From NCBI GenBank assembly GCA_003165155.1, contig PLSK01000305.1, positions 5,287-44,854 of the forward strand: a DNA stretch of 39,568 nucleotides, written 5' to 3'. This DNA is from Mycobacterium sp. Lineage in GTDB: Bacteria; Actinomycetota; Actinomycetes; Mycobacteriales; Mycobacteriaceae. Below are positions 11,858 to 20,375 of this stretch, piece by piece; within the stretch, counting starts at the first letter, position 1, and each line of letters opens with the position of its first letter. Position numbers and translations under genes: made by a program. The notes under the pieces were generated by a model that made no database searches, was not told where the DNA came from, and saw only the letters and a program-made list of their open reading frames with translations.

Positions 11858-12582
11858 GGCAGGTTAGCCAGCACTGTCTCGCCGGCGACCGCGCGCTGGC
11901 CCACTTTGACGACCGGCTCCGCGCCCGGAGGCAGATAGGTGTCGAGCCGGGACCCGAACCGGATCAGGCCGTAGGTGTCGCCGATGGACAGCTTGTCGCC
12001 CACCTGCGCGTCGCACACGATGCGCCGCGCCAAGAGGCCCGCAATCTGCACGACTACGACATCGGGGCCCTCGCCTGCGTGGGTGGTCCGGATCCGCACG
12101 CTGTTGCGCTCGTTGTCGGTGCTCGCCTCGGGTAGGTCGGCCGACGCGAAGCGGCCGGGCCGGTGTTGCACGGCGATCACCTCGCCGCTCACCGGGGCGC
12201 GCTGCACATGGGCGTCCAACAGGCTCAGGAAGATGCTGACCCGCGGCAGTGGCACGTCGCCCATGTTGAGTTCGGCGGGCGGTGCCGCCGAGTCGATGAC
12301 GCAGATCATCCCGTCGGCCGGCGCGACGATGGCATCGGGGCGGGTTGGTGGTACCCGTCGGGGGTGACGGAAGAACCCGGCGCAGGCCCCGGCTGCCAGC
12401 AGGCCTGCCCGGCGCAGCCATCGGGAGTCGCGTCCGGTGACGGCCTGGCCCAATACCGAGGCCGAGGCGACGGCCAGGCCGGCGGCGATGAACGGGCGCC
12501 CGGCGGGGTGAATCGGAGGAACGGTGGAACGTACCAGCTCCAGGAAGTGCCGCGGGTCAGCAGGCGGGGGGCGTCTTGCCAC
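11854..12582 (-). CDS. psd: Phosphatidylserine decarboxylase
   Basis: [10 protein letters not shown]...VAPADGMI...[21 protein letters not shown]...[12 protein letters not shown] (GS pyruvoyl cleavage context). Confidence 0.94.
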   Translation of the reverse strand: MARRPPPADPRHFLELVRSTVPPIHPAGRPFIAAGLAVASASVLGQAVTGRDSRWLRRAGLLAAGACAGFFRHPRRVPPTRPDAIVAPADGMICVIDSAAPPAELNMGDVPLPRVSIFLSLLDAHVQRAPVSGEVIAVQHRPGRFASADLPEASTDNERNSVRIRTTHAGEGPDVVVVQIAGLLARRIVCDAQVGDKLSIGDTYGLIRFGSRLDTYLPPGAEPVVKVGQRAVAGETVLANLP

Positions 12583-12606
12583 GCGGTCATCTTACGGAGC
12601 CGTGGG

Positions 12607-13860
12607 CTATGTGAGATCCCAAACCTGCAGCAGAGTTCCGGCGGACACTTCCTCAACGTCCTCGGGGATATCCAGGAGACCGTTCGCCGACGCCAGCCAC
12701 CGCAGGTGGTGTGAGGCCGCTGGACCGTAGCCGGTTACCCTTCCGACCTGCCTTTCTAGGCCCCCTGGTTCTGTTGGGGCCTCGAGTATCGCGCGCCGGA
12801 ACTGCCTCTTGCCGCGTGGCGAGGTCAGCGCCTCGGTGAGCACTGCCGGCCGGTGCGGGCGGTCGGGATCCGGTAGGCCCATGGCCTTGCGCAGCGGGGA
12901 ACGGATGAACACCTCGAAGGACACCAGCGCGCTGACCGGATTGCCAGGCAGCGTGACAATCGTGGCGCCGCCTCCTTTTGTCCGCAAGCGCCCGATGCCC
13001 TGCGGCATTCCGGGCTGCATCGCCACCTTGACGAATTCCACGCCCTGGTCGCCGTCCCGGCCGAACGCGTCTTTGACGACCTCATAGGCGCCGGCGCTGA
13101 CTCCGCCGCTGGTGATGATCAGGTCTACCTGGCGTTGCGGGCCGGCGTATTGGTCGAGGATCGAGCCGAACTGCGCGACGTCGTCTTCGGCGGTCGCGAC
13201 CGCTATCACCGCTGCGCCCGCGTCGCGCACCGCCCCGGCCAGCATGATCGAGTTGGACTCGTAGATCTGTCCCGGCCGCAGCGGGGTTCCCGGCGGCACC
13301 AGTTCCGACCCCGTGGATATCACCAGCACCCGCTGGCGCGGAATGACCGGTAGCTCAGCGATTCCCAGCGCCGAGGCCAGACCGAGCATTGCTGGAGATA
13401 CAACCTGGCCCTTGCGTAGAACTGTCGTGCCGGGGGCGACGTCTTCGCCCGCCCGCCGGATGTGCTTGCCCGACGGCCCAGTCTTACGGATCGCCACGGT
13501 GTGCACGCCGCCATCGGTGTCCTCGACAGGCACGATCGCGTTCGCTCCGGCCGGCACCGGCGCGCCGGTCATAATCCGATGCGCCGTACCGGGTTTCAGT
13601 AACAGCTCGTCGGTCCGTCCGGCGGGAATGTCCTCGGCGACCGGCAGCACCACCGGGTGTTCTGGTGTCGCGTGGGAGGCGTCCTCGGCGCGGATCGCGT
13701 ATCCGTCCATCGCGGAGTTGTCGAAGACGGGCAGCGCCAACCGCGCAACGACGTCGTCAGCCAGGACCAGCCCTTGGGCCTCCGCCAGCGCGACCGTGGT
13801 CGCGGGACGGGCACGGATCATCGCCGCTACGACGCGCTGGTGTTCTGCTACCGACCGCAT
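12607..13860 (-). CDS. moeA: Molybdopterin molybdenumtransferase (MoeA2-like)
   Basis: LPVFDNSAMDGYAIRAED...IMTGAPVPAGANAIVPVEDT...VISTGSELV...SGGVSAGAYEVVKD...LPGNPVSALVSFEVF. Confidence 0.95.
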   Translation of the reverse strand: MRSVAEHQRVVAAMIRARPATTVALAEAQGLVLADDVVARLALPVFDNSAMDGYAIRAEDASHATPEHPVVLPVAEDIPAGRTDELLLKPGTAHRIMTGAPVPAGANAIVPVEDTDGGVHTVAIRKTGPSGKHIRRAGEDVAPGTTVLRKGQVVSPAMLGLASALGIAELPVIPRQRVLVISTGSELVPPGTPLRPGQIYESNSIMLAGAVRDAGAAVIAVATAEDDVAQFGSILDQYAGPQRQVDLIITSGGVSAGAYEVVKDAFGRDGDQGVEFVKVAMQPGMPQGIGRLRTKGGGATIVTLPGNPVSALVSFEVFIRSPLRKAMGLPDPDRPHRPAVLTEALTSPRGKRQFRRAILEAPTEPGGLERQVGRVTGYGPAASHHLRWLASANGLLDIPEDVEEVSAGTLLQVWDLT

Positions 13861-13922
13861 GGGTAAAACTTAGTCCTGCGCTGGCGGTCTCAAGTTGCGC
13901 GACCCGACGTAAAGTCTTGAAC

Positions 13923-13970
13923 GTGTTTACCGGGTTGGCCTATTCGCCTCACTTCATTCGCGAGGATTAG
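13923..13970 (+). pseudogene. 15-codon remnant of a VOC gene 5' end (VFTGLAYSPHFIRED*), ending immediately before the LysB-like ATG
   Basis: GTGtTTACCGGGTTGGCC matches 17/18 nt with GTGaTTACCGGGTTGGCC at the VOC start (15125-15142). Confidence 0.6.
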
Positions 13971-15128
13971 ATGTCGACAGACGAGATGCCACCTGACATC
14001 GGCTTTTACTTCGACGCGATGGCCGCGCCGCTTGACGATGCGTCGACGCAGTACAACACCGATGACCGCTTCCAAGCGATAGCGACACTGCTGGCAACGA
14101 TTTCCGCCGAGTGGACGGGGGACGACGCGCGGACGAGTAGCGACCTCAGCACGTTAGGACAGACGCTGGCGGATGTGCAGCAAAGTCATCCCACCGACTC
14201 GAATGTCGCTTCCTTGGAGCAGCTTTATGTGGCGCTTCAGGGCGTTCGGTCTGGTCCTTCGTCTACGCCGAGCAAGCCTCCACTGGCGGTGCCGGCCCCC
14301 CCGACTCCGCCGACCGCGAAGTCGACCGTGTTCGACGTAGCGGGTATGTCTGCGAAATCGGTGGCTACCCTCGGATTGGCGCACCCGACGGCGCAAACGC
14401 CCCCCTCGTGGAAGCTGGCGAATTTGGTAGACCAGAACCTCATTACGATCAAAGAGGTGCCGTACCCGGCGTGCGTACCGTTTAACGCCAGCTACCAGGC
14501 GGGCGCGGCGAACCTGATCAGCATGATCAACAACACGGAGGGCCCGTTCGCGATGGTCGGCACGTCGCAGGGTGCGATGGTCATCGCCAGTGTCTACGAC
14601 GGGATTCGCAACAGCACCGGCAAGCCGTATTCGCGCAACGGCGACTTTCTTCAGGGCATCACGTACGGAAACCCGTGCAGGCAGCGGGGATCTATCGCGC
14701 CCGGTTGCGTGGATCCCGGCGGATACGGCATCAATGTCGACTCGTGGCTGCAGTCCAACGTCGAGAGCCGCCGCTGGTGGGATTTCGCCAATCCTGGTGA
14801 TCCGGCAGCTTGTAACGGCGCGGGCGCCTGGAGTGTCGGCGGAATCACTTACGACTACCGGGGTTCGATCGGTAATTGGTCGGCGTTACCTTTTTCGGAA
14901 ATGTGCAGGAATTTCACCGGCAATCTCCTCGCCTTCGTCGCGCAATTGCAAAACCCGCCACCGAGCATCTTCGGGCTGGCGCAATCGCTGTTTGACACGC
15001 TGATTGGTGCGAGTGCCGGGCCGCACACAACCTACGGCCAGGTGAAGCCGAATAGCACTAAGCCTACGTTGACGTGCATGCAGCTGGCGGCTGAGCAATT
15101 GACGACCATCGCGAAATCGCTGCCGTGA
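13971..15128 (+). CDS. LysB/cutinase-like serine esterase (alpha/beta hydrolase, mycobacteriophage lysin-B-like)
   Basis: Nucleophile elbow GPFAMVGTSQGAMVIASVYDGI followed by FLQGITYGNPCRQRGSIAPG, resembling the GYSQGAIV...WGNPMRQKG pattern of mycobacteriophage LysB. Confidence 0.72.
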   Translation: MSTDEMPPDIGFYFDAMAAPLDDASTQYNTDDRFQAIATLLATISAEWTGDDARTSSDLSTLGQTLADVQQSHPTDSNVASLEQLYVALQGVRSGPSSTPSKPPLAVPAPPTPPTAKSTVFDVAGMSAKSVATLGLAHPTAQTPPSWKLANLVDQNLITIKEVPYPACVPFNASYQAGAANLISMINNTEGPFAMVGTSQGAMVIASVYDGIRNSTGKPYSRNGDFLQGITYGNPCRQRGSIAPGCVDPGGYGINVDSWLQSNVESRRWWDFANPGDPAACNGAGAWSVGGITYDYRGSIGNWSALPFSEMCRNFTGNLLAFVAQLQNPPPSIFGLAQSLFDTLIGASAGPHTTYGQVKPNSTKPTLTCMQLAAEQLTTIAKSLP

Positions 15129-15634
15129 TTACCGGGTTGGCCCACACCGGGTTGTGCGTTCCCGATTGCGAAGCCGCGGTGGCGTTCTATCGGGACGTGC
15201 TGGGCCTGCGCGTGCTCTCGCCGCCTTATGTGATGGCGGGTAACGCCATTCGCGACGACATGGGTGAGCTGGTGTCCGATCCCGCGATGAAAGCGGCGAT
15301 CATGGGATTCGGTGACGACGGCGACCGTGTTCTCGAGGTGATCGAGTACCTTAACGTCGACAGGAACCTTCCCGATGGCCAGCGCGGGGGCGCCAGGGCG
15401 CTGACCGACCACGGCCTATCGCACGTCGGGCTGATCTGTGAAGATCTCGATGCCACTCGCGCTGAGCTCGAGAGCAAGGGAGTGCAATTCCTCGTCAGCG
15501 GAATCGCGGACGTCGCACGAGTACGCACCACGTGGTTCGTCGACCCGTGGGGCGTGGTGTTCATTCTGGTGGAGAAAAGCCGTCCCGAACGACCCTACTT
15601 TTCGCAATGGGGGTTGCCATCTGTTGCGGGTTGA
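15125..15634 (+). CDS. VOC (glyoxalase/bleomycin resistance) family protein
   Basis: ITGLAHTGLCVPDCEAAVAFYRDVLGLRVL...HVGLICEDLDATRAELESKGVQF...RTTWFVDPWGVVFILVEKS; GTG start overlaps the previous stop (GTGA). Confidence 0.9.
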   Translation: MITGLAHTGLCVPDCEAAVAFYRDVLGLRVLSPPYVMAGNAIRDDMGELVSDPAMKAAIMGFGDDGDRVLEVIEYLNVDRNLPDGQRGGARALTDHGLSHVGLICEDLDATRAELESKGVQFLVSGIADVARVRTTWFVDPWGVVFILVEKSRPERPYFSQWGLPSVAG

Positions 15635-15675
15635 GTGGTCGGTAGTTGTCGGTGGTGCGCTGTAGGAACAGAAGT

Positions 15676-15824
15676 ATGAATTTGGCGGCGTGGGCTGGGT
15701 GCATGGTGGTGCGCGGTTGACTGTGTATCGGTGTGCGGGCCTCGATGGCGAGCGGGCGGCTGGGAACCGCGCCGCGCGCGCAGTGGTGGCTGCCGTAGCG
15801 GCCCAGCGGCGGAGTGCGCGCTGA
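15676..15824 (+). pseudogene. Internally deleted IS607-family tnpA (serine recombinase) remnant
   Basis: ATGAATTTGGCGGCGTGGGCTG... (MNLAAWA) as in mycobacterial IS607 tnpA starts; then 15750-15824 reads ERAAGNRAARAVVAAVAAQRRSAR* like tnpA C-termini; stop overlaps the tnpB ATG as tgATG. Central recombinase region missing. Confidence 0.72.
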
Positions 15825-17203
15825 TGGCGGGCTTTGGTGTCCCTGAGGGTTGGTGTGTGCAGGCGTTTCGGTTCACGTTGGATCCGACCGAGGATCAGGC
15901 AACTGCGTTGGGGCGGCATTTCGGTGCCCGGCGCAAGGCATACAACTGGGCGGTGGCCACCCTGAAAGCCGATATTGCGCAATGGCATGCCACGGGGGTT
16001 GAGACGGAGAAGCCATCGCTTCCGGTGCTGCGCAAACGCTGGAACACCGTTAAAGGCGACGTGTGTGTCAACACGGAGACTGGTGTGGTGTGGTGGCCCG
16101 AGTGTTCGAAGGAGGCCTACGCCGATGGCATCACCGGCGCGGTGAACGCCTACTGGAACTGGCAGAGGTCTCGTGCTGGTAGGCGCGCGGGGAAGCGGGT
16201 CGGGTTCCCGCGGTTCAAGCGGAAAGGCCGCGACGCTGATCGGGTGTGTTTCACTACCGGGGCGATGCGGGTGGAGCCCGACCGCCGCCACCTCACGCTG
16301 CCGGTGATCGGCACTGTGCGCACTGCGGAGAACACCCGGCGCCTCGAGCGGCTGATCAGGGCCGGACGGGCGCGGGTTTTGGCGATTTCGGTGCGCCGCA
16401 ATGGCAACCGCCTGGATGCCAGTGTTCGGGTGCTGGTTGGCCGCCCGCAGCGACCGAAGGTGGCCCAGCCCGATTCCCGGGTGGGTGTGGATGTCGGGGT
16501 GCGGCGTTTGGCGACGGTGGCCACCGCTGCGGGCACCGTGATCGAATGTGTCGAGAACCCGCGCCCGCTGCAGGTTGCGTTGCGTGAGCTGCGCCACCTC
16601 TGCCGGGCGCGGTCACGCTGCACGAAAGGCTCGCGCCAGTATGGTGAACGCACCACAAAGCTGTCCCGGTTGCATCGCCGGGTCAATGATGTCCGCACTC
16701 ATCACCTGCATGTCCTGACCACACGGTTGGCTAAAACTCACGGCCGGATCGTGGTTGAAGGTTTGGACGCTGCGGGAATGCTGCGACAAAGGGGTCTGCC
16801 CGGGGCCCGCGCCCGCCGGCGCGGGCTGTCCGATGCCGCCTTGGGCACGCCGCGCCGCCAGCTGTCCTACAAAACAGGTTGGTACGGGTCGCAGCTGGTG
16901 ACCGCGGACCGTTGGTTCCCCTCGTCGAAGACCTGCCATGCCTGCGGGCATGTCCAGGACATCGGCTGGGACGAACAGTGGCAATGCGACGTGTGTTCGG
17001 TATCGCATCAGCGTGACGACAACGCCGCCATCAACCTCGCGCGGTGGGAGGAACCCTCCACCGCCGTCGGCCCAGTTGGGGCCGCCGTCAAGCGTGGAGC
17101 CGACCGTAACACCGGACCTCGTCCGGCTGGTGGCCGTGAAGCGCGGAAGGGAACCGGCCACCCGGCTGGGGAACAACCCCGAGATGGGGTGCGAGTCGCG
17201 TGA
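15824..17203 (+). CDS. tnpB: TnpB RNA-guided nuclease/transposase accessory protein (IS607-type)
   Basis: FRFTLDPTEDQATALGRHFGARRKAYNWAV; RuvC motifs VGVDVGVRRLAT, GRIVVEGLD, DDNAAINLAR; zinc finger CHACGH...CDVC; C-terminus VGPVGAAVKRGADRNTGPRPAGGREARKGTG...EQPRDGVRVA. Confidence 0.93.
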   Translation: MAGFGVPEGWCVQAFRFTLDPTEDQATALGRHFGARRKAYNWAVATLKADIAQWHATGVETEKPSLPVLRKRWNTVKGDVCVNTETGVVWWPECSKEAYADGITGAVNAYWNWQRSRAGRRAGKRVGFPRFKRKGRDADRVCFTTGAMRVEPDRRHLTLPVIGTVRTAENTRRLERLIRAGRARVLAISVRRNGNRLDASVRVLVGRPQRPKVAQPDSRVGVDVGVRRLATVATAAGTVIECVENPRPLQVALRELRHLCRARSRCTKGSRQYGERTTKLSRLHRRVNDVRTHHLHVLTTRLAKTHGRIVVEGLDAAGMLRQRGLPGARARRRGLSDAALGTPRRQLSYKTGWYGSQLVTADRWFPSSKTCHACGHVQDIGWDEQWQCDVCSVSHQRDDNAAINLARWEEPSTAVGPVGAAVKRGADRNTGPRPAGGREARKGTGHPAGEQPRDGVRVA

Positions 17204-18660
17204 GCACTAAAGATCACTCACTCGCAACGGTAAGAGTCGGGATCATCGGTGCGGGCGCCGGTGGCATCGCGATGGGCATCCAGCTTGCCGCCGGCGGTTA
17301 CGATTTCACGATCTTCGACCGTGCCGACGGCTTCGGCGGGACCTGGCGGCACAACACCTTCCCGGGTGCGGCCTGCGATGTCCCATCCCATCTGTACTCG
17401 TACTCGTTCGCGCTCAATCCGCGCTGGAGCAAGACCTACGCGAACCAGCCGGAGATTTTGGCCTACCTCGAGAAGGTCGCCCTCGACCACGGGCTTGGCC
17501 CGCACCTGCGGCCCAACACGGCGATCGCATCGGCGCGCTGGTCGGACGCCGACCGGCGCTGGACCCTGACGGCCGAAGACGGCCGGCAGCACGAGTTCGA
17601 CGCCGTGGTGAGCGCCGTCGGAATGCTCGACGTGCCGAACATCCCAGACATCCCTGGGGCGTACCGGTTCCGCGGCCGCCGATTCCATTCGGCCCGTTGG
17701 GATCACAGTAAGTCGACGGCGGGGGAGCGGGTCGCGTCCATTGGTACGGGTGCCAGCGCAGTGCAATACGTTCCCGCGATCGCGCGGGAGACCGCGCATC
17801 TCACGGTGTTCCAGCGGACCCCGATCTGGATCGCGCCGCGCTTCGATTTCCCGTTCACCCCCGAACAGCACCAAGAGTTCGAACGAGACTCGAGTTCGGC
17901 GCAGAAGCTGCGCGACGAGGCGTTCGATGCCTACGAGTCAGCGAGCTTCGACGTCGACGCCGCCCAGACCCGCGAGGCAACCGAACTCGCCCGAAGCTAC
18001 CTCATGCGCAAGGTCGCCGACCCCGCGTTACGCGCGAAGCTGACGCCGGACTATCCGGTCGGTTGCAAGCGGCCGCTGCTGTCGCGCGAGTGGTACCCCA
18101 CCTTCACGTTGCCCAACGTCAGCCTGGAGACGACCGCCGTCGCCGAGCTGACCGAGTGGGGGGTGCGCACCGTCGACGGCGTCGAACACCGCGTCGACAC
18201 CGTCATCTACGGCACCGGGTTCACCGCCGCCGACTACCTCGCCAGCATCGACGTGTACGGGAACGGCGGCCGTCGGCTGCGCGACGACTGGAGCGACGGT
18301 GCCGAGGCGTATCTCGGCACGCTGGTGGCCGGTTATCCGAACTTCTTTACGCTCTACGGCCCCAACACGAACGGGGTCAACTCGATCATCTACATCCACG
18401 AGGTCCAGACGACCTTCGTCCGCCACATCCTTGACGCGATGGGGCGTCGCGGAGCACGCAGCATCGAGGTGACGCCAGGCGCGCAGCGGCGCTATAATGA
18501 CGAGCTCCAGGCCGCCATGCAGGGCAAGGTCTGGCTCGCCTGCGACAACTACTTCCGCCATCCCAGCGGCAAGGTTGTCACCCAATTGCCCTACAGCGGG
18601 CGGACATTCTTCGAGCGCACCCGCGAGTTGGTCCCCGACGACTACGAGTTGCGTTCCTAG
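17200..18660 (+). CDS. Flavin-containing / Baeyer-Villiger-type monooxygenase
   Basis: VGIIGAGAGGIAMGIQL (FAD GxGxxG), FGGTWRHNTFPGAACDVPSHLYSYSF, SIGTGASAVQYVP (NADPH site), VIYGTGFTAADYL. Confidence 0.9.
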   Translation: MSTKDHSLATVRVGIIGAGAGGIAMGIQLAAGGYDFTIFDRADGFGGTWRHNTFPGAACDVPSHLYSYSFALNPRWSKTYANQPEILAYLEKVALDHGLGPHLRPNTAIASARWSDADRRWTLTAEDGRQHEFDAVVSAVGMLDVPNIPDIPGAYRFRGRRFHSARWDHSKSTAGERVASIGTGASAVQYVPAIARETAHLTVFQRTPIWIAPRFDFPFTPEQHQEFERDSSSAQKLRDEAFDAYESASFDVDAAQTREATELARSYLMRKVADPALRAKLTPDYPVGCKRPLLSREWYPTFTLPNVSLETTAVAELTEWGVRTVDGVEHRVDTVIYGTGFTAADYLASIDVYGNGGRRLRDDWSDGAEAYLGTLVAGYPNFFTLYGPNTNGVNSIIYIHEVQTTFVRHILDAMGRRGARSIEVTPGAQRRYNDELQAAMQGKVWLACDNYFRHPSGKVVTQLPYSGRTFFERTRELVPDDYELRS

Positions 18661-18670
18661 ATGGTGGCGG
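18592..18670 (+). repeat. 79-bp repeat copy 1: FMO 3' end plus hydrolase 3' tip
   Basis: Matches 20297-20375 with about 5 mismatches, first 39 bp identical. Confidence 0.88.
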
Positions 18671-18905
18671 TCTGACTTGGTTCATGATTCGGGGTTCGCG
18701 GTAGCTGCAGTGGGTTGACCTGTTGTTTTAGGGTGTGGGCTGCCGGGGTCTGCGCGCTAAAGTCGGGGGCTGGGGCTGCCCCGGGTGGTCAGGGTACGCA
18801 TCGGGCGTCGTGCTGATGGCCGCGGTGGGCAGCGTTTGGTGGTCAATCACCCCCGCGTGGATTGGGCGGCCGAGAGTTGTCGTACCCGGCTGCGATGATG
18901 GTGTC

Positions 18906-20153
18906 ATGTCTTCGATCGCATCGCCTCCCGCGGCAGCCAGGCCTGCTGAGCGTCTTGAGGTGTTGTTCGAGGAGTTGGCGGAGTTGGCCGGTCAGCGCAA
19001 CGCGATTGACGGGCGCATTGTGCAGATCGTGGCTGAGGTGGATCGCGAGGAGCTGTGCGGTGCGACGGGCGCGCGGTCGGTCGCGGCGCTGGTGGCCTGG
19101 AAGCTGGGCTTGTCATCGGGGAACGCCCACACGATCGCCGCCGTTTCGCGCCGGCTCGAGGCGTTTCCGCGCTGCGCGCAGGGCATGCGGGAGGGTCGGC
19201 TGTCGTTGGATCAGGTTGGGGTCATCGCGGCGCGGGCCGGTGAGGGATCTGACGAGCATTACTCGGAATTGGCGCGGGTCGCGACGGTCAATCAGCTACG
19301 CACCGCGGTCAAGCTCGAACCGCGACCCGAACCCGAACCTCGGCGCGAGCCCGAGCGGTCGTTCACCACGACCAGCAGCGAGCAGGGTAGCTGCTACCGG
19401 ATCACACTTGGCCACCATGACGCGGCGAAGTTCGACGCCGCCTTGGCCTCTCATCGTGATGCGCTGATCGCCAAGTGGAAGCGCGATCACGGCGATGGCG
19501 CGTGCGCTGTAGATCAGCGGCCCCCGTTGCCGGGCGCTGTCGAGGCGTTTATGCGCCTGGTCGAGGCTGGATGGGATGCCGAGGCGGCGCGGCGGCCACA
19601 GGGGCAGCACACCATGGTGGTGGTGCACCTCGACGTCGAGCAGCGCGCTGCGGCGCTGCATTTGGGTCCGCTGCTTTCCGACGCCGAACGCCGATACCTG
19701 ACCTGTGATGCGACGTGTGAGGTGTGGTTCGAGCGCCACGGCGAGGTCATCGGTGCCGGGCGGACAACCCGCGTGATCAACCGACGGGTTCGCCGCGCAC
19801 TTGAGCACCGCGACCGAACGTGCGCGGTTCCTGGCTGCGGCGCCACCCGTGGCCTGCACGCCCATCACCTCCGGCACTGGGAAGACGGCGGCCCCACGGA
19901 GTTGGCCAACCTGGTGCTGCTGTGCCCTTATCATCACCGGTTGCACCACCGCGGCGGCATCACCATCACCGGACCCGCAGACGCTCTGACCGTCACCGAC
20001 GACGCCGGGCGCCTACTGGGCCCGGGATCGCTGGCCCGCCCACCAACTCAACCCCCACCCGCGGTGCCACCCAGCCCCGGTCCCACCGGCGAGCGCGCCA
20101 ACTGGTGGTGGTACGAACCCTTTCAGCCGCAGCCACCACCAACGAGCAACTAG
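18906..20153 (+). CDS. 13E12-repeat family HNH endonuclease (DUF222 + HNH)
   Basis: LEVLFEELAELAGQRNAIDGRIVQIVAEVDREELCGATGARSVAALVAWKLG...; HNH: HRDRTCAVPGCGATRGLHAHHLRHWEDGGPTELANLVLLCPYHHRLHH. Confidence 0.92.
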   Translation: MSSIASPPAAARPAERLEVLFEELAELAGQRNAIDGRIVQIVAEVDREELCGATGARSVAALVAWKLGLSSGNAHTIAAVSRRLEAFPRCAQGMREGRLSLDQVGVIAARAGEGSDEHYSELARVATVNQLRTAVKLEPRPEPEPRREPERSFTTTSSEQGSCYRITLGHHDAAKFDAALASHRDALIAKWKRDHGDGACAVDQRPPLPGAVEAFMRLVEAGWDAEAARRPQGQHTMVVVHLDVEQRAAALHLGPLLSDAERRYLTCDATCEVWFERHGEVIGAGRTTRVINRRVRRALEHRDRTCAVPGCGATRGLHAHHLRHWEDGGPTELANLVLLCPYHHRLHHRGGITITGPADALTVTDDAGRLLGPGSLARPPTQPPPAVPPSPGPTGERANWWWYEPFQPQPPPTSN

Positions 20154-20296
20154 GTTGGTTTACAGCATCGTGGAACCTTAAACAGGTTGGGGCATAGAGA
20201 ATGTGGATTGCGCTACCCGCTGCTGTCGGATCTTGACACTCAAGGCCCTCATCAAGATCCCCGCTGACGTGCGGACTAAATTGAGCCAAGCTGGGT

Positions 20297-20375
20297 TACA
20301 GCGGGCGGACATTCTTCGAGCGCACCCGCGAGTTGCTGCCCGAAGACTACGACTTGCATTCCTAGATGGTGGCGG
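20297..20375 (+). repeat. 79-bp repeat copy 2: orphan FMO 3' end fragment overlapping the true hydrolase 3' end
   Basis: Translates YSGRTFFERTRELLPEDYDLHS* vs YSGRTFFERTRELVPDDYELRS* of the FMO. Confidence 0.88.

Larger units (their letters stand above)
15640..17203 (+). mobile_element. Decayed IS607-type element (defective tnpA, intact tnpB); boundaries approximate
   Basis: tnpA remnant plus tnpB in canonical overlapping order; lies between the VOC stop (15634) and FMO GTG (17200). Confidence 0.7.

Noticed and set aside
15416-16597. 393-aa minus-strand ORF
   Set aside because: Antisense to VOC and tnpB; low-complexity Arg/Pro/His composition.
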